A DNA stretch of 42,797 nt from an uncultured Thiohalocapsa sp. (GTDB lineage Bacteria > Pseudomonadota > Gammaproteobacteria > Chromatiales > Chromatiaceae): assembly GCF_913063425.1 (NCBI RefSeq), contig NZ_CAJXYK010000051.1, positions 1 through 42,797 on the forward strand. Direction: 5' to 3'. Shown in pieces: positions 9,356 to 17,224 of the stretch. Positions within the stretch are counted from its first letter, which is position 1; each line of letters begins with the position of its first letter. Below the pieces are notes generated by a model. The model had not been told where the DNA came from. It worked only from the letters and a program-made list of their open reading frames with translations, and searched no databases. A program made the translations under genes and the position numbers.

Positions 9356-9763
9356 TCAGCCGGCGGCGCCGGCGGGGGTCAGGGCCAGGCTCAGGCCGAA
9401 GGTCGCCGGCCGCTGCGGGGCATGGCGCGGGCGGTAGCGGATGCTGATCTGCGCCGCCGCCGGGTCGTCCGGGTCCGCGGCCACGTCCACTGCCTCCACC
9501 CGGATGCGCGGCTCCCACTGCGCCAGGGCCTTGCGCACCCGGGCGCCGATCATGGAGCGCGTGGTCTCGTTGTTGGGCTCGTGCACGAAGTCGAGCAGCC
9601 CGGCGCCGAAGCTGGGCCGCATGAGCCGCTCGCCGGGGCGGGTGAGCAGGATGGCCAGGATCACCTGGCGGAAGCTCTCGTCCTCCCGCGCCCAGCGCAG
9701 GCGGCCGTCGGCGTCGAGGCCGTCCAGGCTCCAGCTGAGGATGGTGGGCGTGGCGGTGGACAT
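9356..9763 (-). CDS. Baseplate wedge protein, gp25/GPW family (Afp9-type)
   Basis: The 135-residue product is the size expected for gp25-like lysozyme-fold baseplate wedge proteins, which nucleate sheath assembly at the baseplate. Recognisable blocks are ESFRQVILAILLTRPGERLM, PSFGAGLLDFVHEPNNE and IRVEAVDV. The glutamate after the RPGE turn, part of the well-known EPR-like core of this family, is present. It begins 7 bases after the stop of the membrane-segment protein and precedes baseplate J, as in other contractile systems. Confidence 0.95.
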   Translation of the reverse strand: MSTATPTILSWSLDGLDADGRLRWAREDESFRQVILAILLTRPGERLMRPSFGAGLLDFVHEPNNETTRSMIGARVRKALAQWEPRIRVEAVDVAADPDDPAAAQISIRYRPRHAPQRPATFGLSLALTPAGAAG

Positions 9764-9770
9764 GACGGGC

Positions 9771-11399
9771 TCAGCTCCGTTTCGGGAAGGGCAGGCAGAT
9801 GCGCACCCAGGGCAGCCAGAAAAAGACGATGTTCAGCAGCGCGATCATGATCATCAGCAGGATCATGGCCACCAGCGTGATCACCGGCAGGCTGAAGGAG
9901 CAGATCCACTGGATGCCGAGCGACGTGCCGGAGGGCTCGCCCACCACCTCTTCGGTGGCGCCCTTGTTGAGCTTGAGGCCGTCCAGCAGCTGCTGGGTGT
10001 CCGCCGGAATGAGCATGGACGCGCCCTTGGCCAGGCCGCGGCGCAGGTCGTCCAGGGAGGGCATCTGCATCACCGCCGGGCGGCTCGCGTCCGGGTCGAA
10101 GGGGGCGGCGACGCGAAACGGCAGGCTGCGCGCCTGCTCGCCCCAGACCACGCACTCGCAGCCGTCGGCGTCCCGCGTGCGCAGGAAGGGCAGCACCTGG
10201 AACAGGTCGTCGGCGCCCTGCTGGAACTTCGGCACCGGTACCTCGCCCGCGGTGCGCTCGGCGGCCGTCAGCACCCGGGCACCCAAGGCGCTGTGCAGCT
10301 CCTCGGCGTCCGCCGCGGTGATGGACAGCGACGTGCCCAGGGCGCCGCCGGCGGCGGGCGCTGCCGGCAGCGGGTCGCTGTGGGCGTTGCCCAGGCGCTC
10401 GCGGTCCGCGAGCCAGGCCACCAGCGGGCTCGGGTCCGCCGCCGCGTGGGCAGCCAGATAGTCCAGCAGCGACAGCCCGTCGGAGAAGGTCTGGGTGCCG
10501 GCCCAGGCGGCGAGGTCGGCGTTGTCGTCGGCGGCTGTCTCGGTGCCGGCTGCGCCGAGGTGGTAGCGCTGCACCAGGAGCCGCAGCACGGCCGCGAACA
10601 GGGGGCTCGCGCGGCCGTCCTGCACCAGCGCGCCGTGGGCATCGCGCCAGTGGCGGTCGAGATCGGCGCCGCGGTCGAGCGGGTAGGGCAGCCCGGCGCG
10701 GTCGGCGGCGATGAGGGCGTCGGTGTCCAGGTCCGCCGCCGGCGGCAGGAACTGCCCGCCCAGGGGCAGGAAGCCGAACAGCACCGTGCGCGTGCGCCCG
10801 TCGGCGCCCGTGACCACCAGCGGCTGGAGCGGATGGGTCTCCTCGCCGCTGTAGGGGCCGGCGGGTGCGGTGCGTGCGCGCAGCTCGCGGGTGGGGTGCT
10901 GGAGCTTCAGCAGCCGCTCCCGGCGCTGGCGCAGGCGGCGCTTCACGTCCGGGTCCCGGCCGCGGGCGTCGGTCCGGTCAGCGCGGTCTTCTCCGGCCTC
11001 CGCCGGCAGCCGCCAGCCCGTGGCCGTGCCGCCCTCGAGCCGCCAGATGCGCTCCGCGGCGCCGCCGATGCGCCGGATCACGAAGCCGGCGGAGGTGATG
11101 CGCTGGGGGTCCAGTGCCGGGCGGCCCGGCGTCTCGCACACGGCCTCGCAGGCCACCAGGTAGAAGGTGCGGTGCACCGGCAGACGCAGCACCAGGGCCT
11201 CGTCGTGACGGCTGAAGCGGTCCGCCTGCTGCCAATCCGCCTGCCGCGGGTCCGTCAGGGTGCCGGCGGCGAGGGCGTCGCGGAAGCGCGGCACGAAGTC
11301 CGCCTCCAGCCAGCGGTGCAGCGCCGCGCCGCCGCCCGGGGCATAGTGCGGGGCCGTGAGCAGCACGGGATGAGCGGATTGCGCCATGGCCGTCACCAC
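9771..11399 (-). CDS. eCIS-associated protein with C-terminal transmembrane segment
   Basis: This is a 542-residue protein inserted between the spike gene and gp25. The start is either GTG at 11397-11399, overlapping the preceding stop, or ATG at 11385-11387 (538 residues). Neither has a clear ribosome binding site. Most of the chain is soluble and Asp/Ala/Leu-rich with a basic helix (VKRRLRQRRERLLKL) near residue 155. The last 45 residues contain a long hydrophobic stretch, SLPVITLVAMILLMIMIALL followed by NIVFFWLPWV, ending in a short Lys/Arg tail. This is enough for one long or two closely packed membrane helices. I do not recognise the family. Position in the baseplate block plus a membrane segment suggests that it tethers the particle or baseplate to a membrane. 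This is inference. Confidence 0.86.
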   Translation of the reverse strand: MVTAMAQSAHPVLLTAPHYAPGGGAALHRWLEADFVPRFRDALAAGTLTDPRQADWQQADRFSRHDEALVLRLPVHRTFYLVACEAVCETPGRPALDPQRITSAGFVIRRIGGAAERIWRLEGGTATGWRLPAEAGEDRADRTDARGRDPDVKRRLRQRRERLLKLQHPTRELRARTAPAGPYSGEETHPLQPLVVTGADGRTRTVLFGFLPLGGQFLPPAADLDTDALIAADRAGLPYPLDRGADLDRHWRDAHGALVQDGRASPLFAAVLRLLVQRYHLGAAGTETAADDNADLAAWAGTQTFSDGLSLLDYLAAHAAADPSPLVAWLADRERLGNAHSDPLPAAPAAGGALGTSLSITAADAEELHSALGARVLTAAERTAGEVPVPKFQQGADDLFQVLPFLRTRDADGCECVVWGEQARSLPFRVAAPFDPDASRPAVMQMPSLDDLRRGLAKGASMLIPADTQQLLDGLKLNKGATEEVVGEPSGTSLGIQWICSFSLPVITLVAMILLMIMIALLNIVFFWLPWVRICLPFPKRS

Positions 11400-12034
11400 A
11401 TGTTGCCCGCGCCGGGGCTGTAGCTGGCGCTGACCACGGAATTGGCCAGAACGGTGTCGGCCTGCAGCACGCCGGAGAAGCTGCTCATGGCAGCGTTCAC
11501 CGTCACCATGGCCGCGTTCACCTCCACGTCGGCGCCCGCCTGGACACTGACCCGCCCGGCGGCGGTGATGCTGATGCCGTCCTGGGCCAGGGTCACCTCG
11601 TCGCCGCCGCGGCGGATGCGCACCTCGCCGGCACCGTCGTCGATCTCCACCCGGTTGCCGGAGGGCGTGCGCAGCGTGGCCCTGGGTCCGGCGCCGTCGT
11701 CGAGCTGCAGCATGCAGCCGCGCGGCGTGCGCAGCAGATAGTGGTCCTCGGGCGGGTCGGCGGCGTCCGGGAAGCTGTCGGCGCCGGACCAGAGCGCGCC
11801 CAGCACCAGCGGCAGGTCCGGTGTGACGAAGCCCACCACCACCAGCTCGCCGATGCGCGGCAGGCAGGCGAGGCCATAGCCGCCGCCGGCGGAGGGCACC
11901 ACCACGGGCGCCCAGAAGGCCGTGGGCGCCCCCACCAGGCTCACCTGGATGCGCCCGCGGGCGTCCGGGTCCTGGTTGTCCTGCACCTCCGCCAGGTGCA
12001 GGGCGGCGAGCTCGCCGAGGCCGTGCGGGGTCAT
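11393..12034 (-). CDS. Spike protein, gp5/VgrG OB-fold type
   Basis: This 213-residue protein has the gp5/VgrG pattern: an N-terminal beta-barrel part with GRIQVSLVGA, FWAPVVVPSAGGGYGLACLP and GELVVVGFV, then GALWSGADSFPD, then a C-terminal region of short repeating strands (GNRVEIDDGAGEVRI, GDEVTLAQDGISITA, GADVEVNAAMVTVNAA) of the kind that forms a trimeric beta-helix needle. Known role of the family: the spike that tips the inner tube. Its ATG overlaps the stop of the hub gene by 4 bases (12031-12034), so translation is probably coupled. In many eCIS hub and spike are a single VgrG-like protein (Afp8); here they are split. Confidence 0.92.
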   Translation of the reverse strand: MTPHGLGELAALHLAEVQDNQDPDARGRIQVSLVGAPTAFWAPVVVPSAGGGYGLACLPRIGELVVVGFVTPDLPLVLGALWSGADSFPDAADPPEDHYLLRTPRGCMLQLDDGAGPRATLRTPSGNRVEIDDGAGEVRIRRGGDEVTLAQDGISITAAGRVSVQAGADVEVNAAMVTVNAAMSSFSGVLQADTVLANSVVSASYSPGAGNMW

Positions 12035-13083
12035 GCCGCCTCCCCCCAGCCGCTGCGATTGAGCCGCAGGCGGGCGCGGTAGCCGGTGGCGCTGTCGAAG
12101 CCGTGCAGGCAGTGACTCACGCGCCAGGTGCCGGCCATGCGCGCAGACACACCGGCCAGGCGCACCTCGCGGCCGGCGCGCAGGCGTGGGTCGCCGACGC
12201 AGGTGACCTCGCCGGTGCAGAAGGCGCGGGCGCGGCGCTCGAAGTGGCCGCGGGCATAGGCGCGGCCGAGGCCCTCGCGGGTGGGCAGGGGCTGGGGCAC
12301 CAGCTCGTTGCCGGCCCAGCCGAGGAGGTCCAGCAGCTCAGCGGCGCCGCTGCCTGCGGGAGCGGGCTCCAGGCGCGCGCGCTCGCCGTTGATGCCGCTG
12401 CCGGCGGCGAGGTCCCAGCCCTTGACCTCGGTGCGGGTGGGCTGGTGGGCCAGGTCCGCCAGCAGCCGGGCGCTGAGGGCGTTGTCGGCGGCGTCCAGGG
12501 TGATGGGCTCCGGGTCCGGCGCCTCCGGGCGCGCGCGCAGGATGCCGTTGTGCACCCGCAGCGCCACGCCGAAGGGCCCGAGCACCCGCAGCAGAAAGGC
12601 GAGGTCGCTCTCGGTGAGCTGGTGCCAGTCGGCGGCGACAGCGGAGACGGCCACGTCGTGCTCCAGTCCATGGCGCTCGGCCACCGTGCGCACCAGGGTG
12701 TCGGCATCGGTGGCGGCGTAGACCATAGGTGCGCGCGCCCGGGCCAGGCGATGCAGCGGGTCCTGCAGCAGCAGCACCAGGCGCGGGGCGCCGTCGCCGT
12801 AGCGCTCCTCGATGCCGGTGAGCTCGCCGTCGAAGACGCGCAGCTCGGCGTCTTCGCCAAAGGCCACCTGCACCCGGTCGCCCAGGGCGATGTCCAGAAA
12901 GCGGAAGTCGGGTGCGTCGTCTTCCGGCCCGGCGCCGAAGAAGTTGAGCAGCAGCTCGCCGTGGGCCATGCCGTGCAGCGGCAGGTTGAGCGTCGCCCCC
13001 TGCAGCGCGTCGGCGAGGTCGGCGCGCTCCGTGCCGGCGACCTTGAGCCGCGGTCTGGCGCTGGTGTAGGCGGGGTCGGGCAT
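12031..13083 (-). CDS. Baseplate hub protein, gp27/late-control-D type (N-terminal half of a VgrG)
   Basis: The 350-residue product resembles phage late control D/gp27 hub proteins. Supporting segments include RVQVAFGEDAELRVFDGELTG and the ATDADTLVRTVAERHGL block followed by LTESDLAFLLRVLGPFGVAL. These correspond to the region of hub proteins where the chain enters the second beta-barrel domain. The family forms the trimeric hub that adapts the six-fold tube to the three-fold spike. It is followed with a 4-base overlap by the spike gene and preceded by the DUF5908-like short gene. Start ATG at 13081-13083, with only a weak purine run (GAGAG) upstream. Confidence 0.92.
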   Translation of the reverse strand: MPDPAYTSARPRLKVAGTERADLADALQGATLNLPLHGMAHGELLLNFFGAGPEDDAPDFRFLDIALGDRVQVAFGEDAELRVFDGELTGIEERYGDGAPRLVLLLQDPLHRLARARAPMVYAATDADTLVRTVAERHGLEHDVAVSAVAADWHQLTESDLAFLLRVLGPFGVALRVHNGILRARPEAPDPEPITLDAADNALSARLLADLAHQPTRTEVKGWDLAAGSGINGERARLEPAPAGSGAAELLDLLGWAGNELVPQPLPTREGLGRAYARGHFERRARAFCTGEVTCVGDPRLRAGREVRLAGVSARMAGTWRVSHCLHGFDSATGYRARLRLNRSGWGEAA

Positions 13084-13113
13084 GGCGAATGGGGGCTCTC
13101 TCGCTTAGGTCGA

Positions 13114-13281
13114 TCAGTCGGTGAGCAGGCGCGCGCGGCGCTCTTCGGCCAGCGCCAGCAGGCGCAGGACCTGCTCCTCCTCGGGCGTCGCCGGTGTCAG
13201 GGCGCCGAGGGGGTCCGGGTCGCCTTCCGGCTCCCCGCCGCCGGTGACTTCCAGGTCCAGCTCGTCGATGAGAATGGGCAT
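13114..13281 (-). CDS. Short DUF5908/Afp6-like protein
   Basis: This 55-residue protein begins MPILIDELDLEVTGGG. The opening M-P-x-x-I-x-E-L-x-x-x-V is the hallmark of the short DUF5908 proteins found at the Afp6 position next to the Afp7-like adaptor in eCIS loci. The C-terminal half (PEEEQVLRLLALAEERRARL) is a predicted amphipathic helix. ATG at 13279-13281 is preceded by GGGAG at a good distance. The frame stays open upstream to 13602, but that part lies inside the Gly/Ala/Ser-rich 3' end of the neighbouring gene and is not real. The role of the family is not firmly established. Confidence 0.8.
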   Translation of the reverse strand: MPILIDELDLEVTGGGEPEGDPDPLGALTPATPEEEQVLRLLALAEERRARLLTD

Positions 13282-13294
13282 GGCAGGGCTCCCG

Positions 13295-14413
13295 TCAGTC
13301 GAAGCCGACGCTGGTGGATGCGGAGGCGCGCAGGTCGGCCCCGGCGGAGGCGCCCGCTGATGCGCCCCCGGATGCGCCCAGGGATGCGTCGGCAGACGCG
13401 CCGAACGCGGCGCCGGCTGAGGCCGAGGCACCGGCGCCGGCCGTGAGGCCAGCACCCAGACTGCCACCCAGACCCGCGCCGGCACCCGCGCCCAGTCCGG
13501 CTGAGGCGCCCGCCGAGAGGCCGGCGCCGAGGCCGGCAGCGGCGCTGAGCTGGCCGGTGAGGGAGGCGCGTGCGTCGATGCTCGCTGACCCGCTGAGACC
13601 ACCGCCGATGCCGGCGCTCAAGTTGGCGCCAGCGCCCGCGGACAGCCCGGCGGTGGAGAAGGCGCCGGCGATGCCGGTGCCGATGGCGCCGGACGCGCCG
13701 AAGCTGAAGCCGGCCCCGCCGACGGCGGCGCCGGCCTTCACCGACAGCCCCAACTTGCCGCCCAGGGCCGCCGTGGGCTGCACCCCCGGCAGGCTGAGCC
13801 CCTGGCCCATGGCATCCCGGGGCGACTCCAGCCCGTTGAAGGCGGCGGTGCTGCGCCAGTCCGTGCTGGGCACGGGCGGGCTCCAGTCCGGGGCCTGGGT
13901 GCTGACATCGGCGAAGGTCGGGTCAGCGCCGGCGCCCGGCGCGTCCGCGCTGCCGGCGCGGGGCTGGTAGCGGTCCTGCTGGAGCTTGAGCGACACCGTG
14001 GCGCGCAGCGGCAGGCCGGTGGACGAGAAGAAGTCCAGCGTCTCGTCCATGCTGAGCATGAGCCCGACGAACTCGAAGGCCCCCCACTGGAACAGGCAGC
14101 GCGACGGCGCCTTGAGCTTGCTGCCTTCCTCCACGGGCTGCATGAAGCGCTCGTAGAGCACGCCGGTGCGCCGGCGCACGTCGGTGCCCTCCGCGCTGGT
14201 GTCGAACACCAGCTCCACCGTGAGCGTGCCGGCGCTCTTGTCCAGGTACTGGGCGGCGTTGCCGTTCTTGCTCTTGTCGTTGGCGGACAGGGAGTTGGCC
14301 AGGCTCACCTTCAGCGAGTCCGGATTGAACTGCACGTCCACGGCCTGACTCGGGTTGCCCTGGTCCGTGGGCCCGCTCACGGGCAGCAGCTTGGCGCGGG
14401 TGGGGTCCGGCAT
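13295..14413 (-). CDS. CIS tube-cap/adaptor protein (Afp7-like) with Gly/Ala/Ser-rich tail
   Basis: This 372-residue protein has an N-terminal domain of about 160 residues typical of the Afp7/CIS-tube adaptor family: DVQFNPDSLKVSLANSLSA, GTLTVELVFDTS, then FQWGAFEFVGLM and FFSSTGLPLRATVSLKL. Family members connect the inner tube to the hub and normally continue into a LysM domain. Here I see no LysM motif. From about residue 200 to the end the chain is almost entirely Gly, Ala and Ser in irregular GAG/GAS/GLGA repeats, resembling silk-like or antifreeze-like low-complexity sequence. AGGAGG lies 10 bases before the ATG at 14411-14413. The tail could be a flexible tether, an elastic lumen filler or a drifting spacer. 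Confidence 0.9.
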   Translation of the reverse strand: MPDPTRAKLLPVSGPTDQGNPSQAVDVQFNPDSLKVSLANSLSANDKSKNGNAAQYLDKSAGTLTVELVFDTSAEGTDVRRRTGVLYERFMQPVEEGSKLKAPSRCLFQWGAFEFVGLMLSMDETLDFFSSTGLPLRATVSLKLQQDRYQPRAGSADAPGAGADPTFADVSTQAPDWSPPVPSTDWRSTAAFNGLESPRDAMGQGLSLPGVQPTAALGGKLGLSVKAGAAVGGAGFSFGASGAIGTGIAGAFSTAGLSAGAGANLSAGIGGGLSGSASIDARASLTGQLSAAAGLGAGLSAGASAGLGAGAGAGLGGSLGAGLTAGAGASASAGAAFGASADASLGASGGASAGASAGADLRASASTSVGFD

Positions 14414-14450
14414 CTTGGTGTCGCCTCCTGTGTCGCGCTCTGGATTCGGC

Positions 14451-14987
14451 TCAGACGGGCCGCGTCAGCTCGAGCCCTTCATGCACCAGGTGCAGCTCCT
14501 CGATGGCCACCTGGTTGGCGGTGCCGGACAGGTCCGGCCCCTTGAACTTGATGGGCAGGGCGTTCAGCAGGGTCCAATGCATGACGGTCTCCGGGCTCGG
14601 CGCCGTGGTGAGGCCGGCATCTGCGCCCGGGGCGTTGCCGAGCACCTCGATGACGCCCACCATGCGGTAGTCGTAATCGGCCTGGCGGCTCACCACGTCG
14701 AACCAGGCCCAGAGGTCGTTCAGCGTGGTGACGCCGCGCTTGAGAATGACCGGCGAGAACTTGGTGCGCCCGGGCAGCTGCACCTCGCCCCAGTTGCGCC
14801 CGCCTTCCTGGACCGTTTTCGGCTCCATGGTGGCCTCGAGCCCACTCACCTCGCTGAAGGCGCCGCCGCAGAGGACATTGGTGGTGCGCCCGGCGGCGGC
14901 GCTGCGGGTGGCCGCGGCGGTGGGTGCAGCGGCCTCGTCGGCGGCGAAGAGCGTCACCCGGAAGCGGAAGGGGATGAAGGGCGTCAT
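14451..14987 (-). CDS. Tail tube protein, second copy (Afp5-like)
   Basis: This 178-residue protein is of the gp19/Hcp-like tube family: PFRFRVTLF at the N-terminus, FSEVSGLEATMEPKTVQEGG, LKRGVTTLNDLWAWFDVV, then LLNALPIKFKGPDLSG and EELHLVHEGLEL. These are the standard blocks of eCIS inner tube proteins. A short Ala/Thr-rich insertion after residue 16 and a longer loop before the PIKFKGPDL block distinguish it from the first tube gene, so it probably occupies the specialised lower ring next to the baseplate (Afp5 position) and not the bulk tube. GGGGAG is 7 bases upstream of the ATG. Confidence 0.93.
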   Translation of the reverse strand: MTPFIPFRFRVTLFAADEAAAPTAAATRSAAAGRTTNVLCGGAFSEVSGLEATMEPKTVQEGGRNWGEVQLPGRTKFSPVILKRGVTTLNDLWAWFDVVSRQADYDYRMVGVIEVLGNAPGADAGLTTAPSPETVMHWTLLNALPIKFKGPDLSGTANQVAIEELHLVHEGLELTRPV

Positions 14988-15008
14988 GGCTGTGCTCCCC
15001 TGCGCCGG

Positions 15009-16724
15009 TCAGGCCGCCGCCGCCGGGCGCCCGTCGGCACCGACTGCGCCCCGGCCCCCAGACGCCGGCCCCCCAGACGCCGGCCCCCCAGACGCCGGCC
15101 CCCCAGACGCCGGCCCCCCAGACGCCGGTCCCCAGCTGCCGGCCTGGTTGACGAAGGTGAGCCGGACGCGGTCCAGCGGGAAGGCCGGCGCCAGCTCCAG
15201 CTCGTAGCCCAGCACACCCGGCGGCGCACCGCCGACGGGGCGCAGCGGGCGGATGCTGAAGGCGTCCCGGGGCTGGGCGCCGCGCAGGGCGCCGCGGTCG
15301 TGCAGGCTGCGGCAGAAGCGCTCCAGCAGCAGCGGCACCCGTGGGTCATCGGGGTCGGCGTCGAAAACCAGGGCCTCGCCCAGGCGCCTCAGGCGGCGCT
15401 GAAGCCAGCCGAGGAACCGCTGTACCTCACCGGAGCGCCAACCGGGGGCGGTGCGGCCCACGGCATCCGTCGGGTGCAGCGCCGGCACCAGGAGCCGCTC
15501 GTCTTCCAGCTCAAGGCTGCCGCCGCGCTGGTGCAGCACGCCGACGCCGGGGCTGGTGCGCAGCGCCGCCGCCTGCTCCCGCGCCACGGGCGGGTAGGGA
15601 TTCCCGGCGCTCACCAGCGCCATGCCGGCCGCGGAGCGCCAGGGCCCGAGCCTGGCCGCCACCTGGGCCTGGGCGCCGGCCACCACGCCCACGGCGCTGC
15701 GCAGCCCGAGGTCGGCGTCGCGCAGATAGGGCCAGAGCAGCTGCAGCCGGCGGCCCCGGGACCAGCCGGATCCTGCTCGCGCCGCGAGCTGCGCCAGGGC
15801 CGCCGGCTGCGGCACCGGGTCCCGGTGGGTGCCGGCGGCGGCGAGCGGCAGGGTGTAGAGGCACATGAGGTCCGGGCGATAGTCCGCCAGCGCCCCGGCG
15901 ACGGCGCCGAGCAGGGTGAGCGTGGGCAGCGGCGGGGTCGGGGAGACCATCTCCGGGCCGTGGCGGCGCTCGCGGTGGCCGTCGTCATGGCGCACGCTGC
16001 AGGGCAGGAAGCGGGGCGCCGGGTTCGGCAGCCGCACCCGGGGCGGCCCCGCGAGGGTGGGCGGCACCTGAAGGCGCTCCAGGTCCGGCAGGGCCAGGAT
16101 GCCGATGTCCGGGATGGCCAGCGCGAGCCCCAGCCCGCGCAGGGCCAGCGGCATGTGCAGCGGCAGGGGTGCGGACGGGTGGGCCGCGTCCGGGTCGGCG
16201 AGGGCCGCTTCCGGCAGGCCGAAGAAGCCGCCGCGACCTTCCGCCTCCGGCACGACGATGACCCAGAGCAGCTCGCCGCCGTTGGCGAAGAAGTCCGCCA
16301 CCGCCTGGGGCAGCCAGGCGCCGCTGCCGCCGAGGGTGCTCGGATGGCCGGCCGTGGCCGTGGCGGCGTCCGGGAAGAGATCGGTCAGCTCCGCCGCGGC
16401 GCGCAGCGGCAGCGGCAGGTGCTTAAGGGCGCTGAGCCGGGCGCGGGTGGCCGCATCCAGCTCGCCCGTCGAGGCTGCGCCGGGCGCTGCCGGCGGAGCC
16501 GCCGCAGGGCCGGGCGGATGCGCCGCGTCCAGATGGTCCACGGCGGCGCCGAAGCCGATGTCGCGCAGCGCCGCGCGCGCCCGGGGGCGCAGCCGCTCGG
16601 GGCGCACCCGCCCCGGGCAGTGGCCGATGAAGCAGGCCGGCAGCACCGAGCCCGCGGCGTCCGCCGGGCGCGGCGTGAGCCGGACCCGGCCGGCCATGAG
16701 GTCCATGTCCGCGGTGCCGGTCAC
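15009..16724 (-). CDS. Degenerate second tail sheath-like protein with GPASG repeat tail
   Basis: This 571-residue protein starts with GTG at 16722-16724, overlapping the tube gene stop by 4 bases. It occupies the place of the extra sheath genes (Afp3/Afp4) between tube genes. Sheath-like blocks remain: LWVIVVPEAEGRGGFFGLPE, LALAIPDIGILALPD, FLGWLQRRLRRLGEALVF, then LLERFCRSLHDRGALRG and LELAPAFPLDRVRLTFV, which align in order with the C-terminal sheath domain. It lacks the N-terminal Y-x-x-PGVFVEE opening of a canonical sheath. The last 35 residues contain five GPASG units coded by the 15-bp repeat at 15046-15135. It may be a baseplate-proximal sheath ring or a sheath regulator. The assignment is weaker than for the main sheath. 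Confidence 0.78.
   Translation of the reverse strand: MTGTADMDLMAGRVRLTPRPADAAGSVLPACFIGHCPGRVRPERLRPRARAALRDIGFGAAVDHLDAAHPPGPAAAPPAAPGAASTGELDAATRARLSALKHLPLPLRAAAELTDLFPDAATATAGHPSTLGGSGAWLPQAVADFFANGGELLWVIVVPEAEGRGGFFGLPEAALADPDAAHPSAPLPLHMPLALRGLGLALAIPDIGILALPDLERLQVPPTLAGPPRVRLPNPAPRFLPCSVRHDDGHRERRHGPEMVSPTPPLPTLTLLGAVAGALADYRPDLMCLYTLPLAAAGTHRDPVPQPAALAQLAARAGSGWSRGRRLQLLWPYLRDADLGLRSAVGVVAGAQAQVAARLGPWRSAAGMALVSAGNPYPPVAREQAAALRTSPGVGVLHQRGGSLELEDERLLVPALHPTDAVGRTAPGWRSGEVQRFLGWLQRRLRRLGEALVFDADPDDPRVPLLLERFCRSLHDRGALRGAQPRDAFSIRPLRPVGGAPPGVLGYELELAPAFPLDRVRLTFVNQAGSWGPASGGPASGGPASGGPASGGPASGGRGAVGADGRPAAAA
15046..15135 (-). repeat. 15-bp tandem repeat coding GPASG units
   Basis: Four perfect consecutive copies of a 15-base unit (plus-strand phase GACGCCGGCCCCCCA, at 15061-15120) are flanked by partial or imperfect copies on both sides. 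It lies in frame at the 3' end of the second sheath-like gene and codes a Gly-Pro-Ala-Ser-Gly tail. The identity between units indicates recent slippage expansion, so copy number may vary between strains. Confidence 0.95.
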
Positions 16725-17176
16725 AGCTGCTCGATGGTCTCCACGGCCAGCACCAGCTCTTCCATGGCCACGTCGGTGCCGCCTTTGGCCGTGAGGGTCG
16801 GACCGGTGTACTTCATGGGCATGGCCCCGAGCAGGCGCCAGGTGACCACCGTCTGGCTCTGGCTCTCGTCCTGCAGCCGCACCTCCACGGAGCGCTTGGC
16901 GTCCACGGCGCCGCCGCGGATCTGCTCCAGCCAGTCGTAGATGTTCTGGGCGCCGATGACGCCGCGCTTCAGGGTCACGTCGCCGGCCTTGTGGATACCG
17001 GGGATCTTGGTGACATAGTTCACCGGCACATTGCCGTTGCGGTACTCGGCGATGGTGACCTCGGCATTGAGGCCCGAGACCTCGGCGAAGCCGCCGATCA
17101 CCTCGGCCTCGGTGCCGTCGCCTAGGGCCACCAGGAAGTTGAAGGCGGAATAGGGGGTGGGGCGTTGAATGGGCAT
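16721..17176 (-). CDS. Tail tube protein, main copy (Afp1-like)
   Basis: The 151-residue length is typical for eCIS inner tube proteins of the gp19/Hcp-like fold. It has YSAFNFLVAL, GFAEVSGLNAEVTIAEYRNG, VTLKRGVIGAQNIYDWLEQI, then LLGAMPMKYTGPTLTA and EELVLAVETIEQL. Family role: stacked hexameric rings forming the tube that is driven into the target and carries cargo. GGAG lies 6 bases before the ATG at 17174-17176. It follows the main sheath gene after 109 bases, and its stop overlaps the next gene by GTGA. Confidence 0.95.
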   Translation of the reverse strand: MPIQRPTPYSAFNFLVALGDGTEAEVIGGFAEVSGLNAEVTIAEYRNGNVPVNYVTKIPGIHKAGDVTLKRGVIGAQNIYDWLEQIRGGAVDAKRSVEVRLQDESQSQTVVTWRLLGAMPMKYTGPTLTAKGGTDVAMEELVLAVETIEQL

Positions 17177-17224
17177 GGTGCGCTCCGGTTGGGTCCTGTG
17201 CGGGCTCGGTCGGCCGGTCGGGTC

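Noticed and set aside
415-9850. Very long plus-strand open frames opposite the eCIS genes (for example 415-2682, 4771-7593, 6722-9850)
   Set aside because: They are antisense shadows caused by high GC at third positions. They have Arg/Ala/Gln-rich composition without family motifs, while the minus strand carries recognisable proteins.
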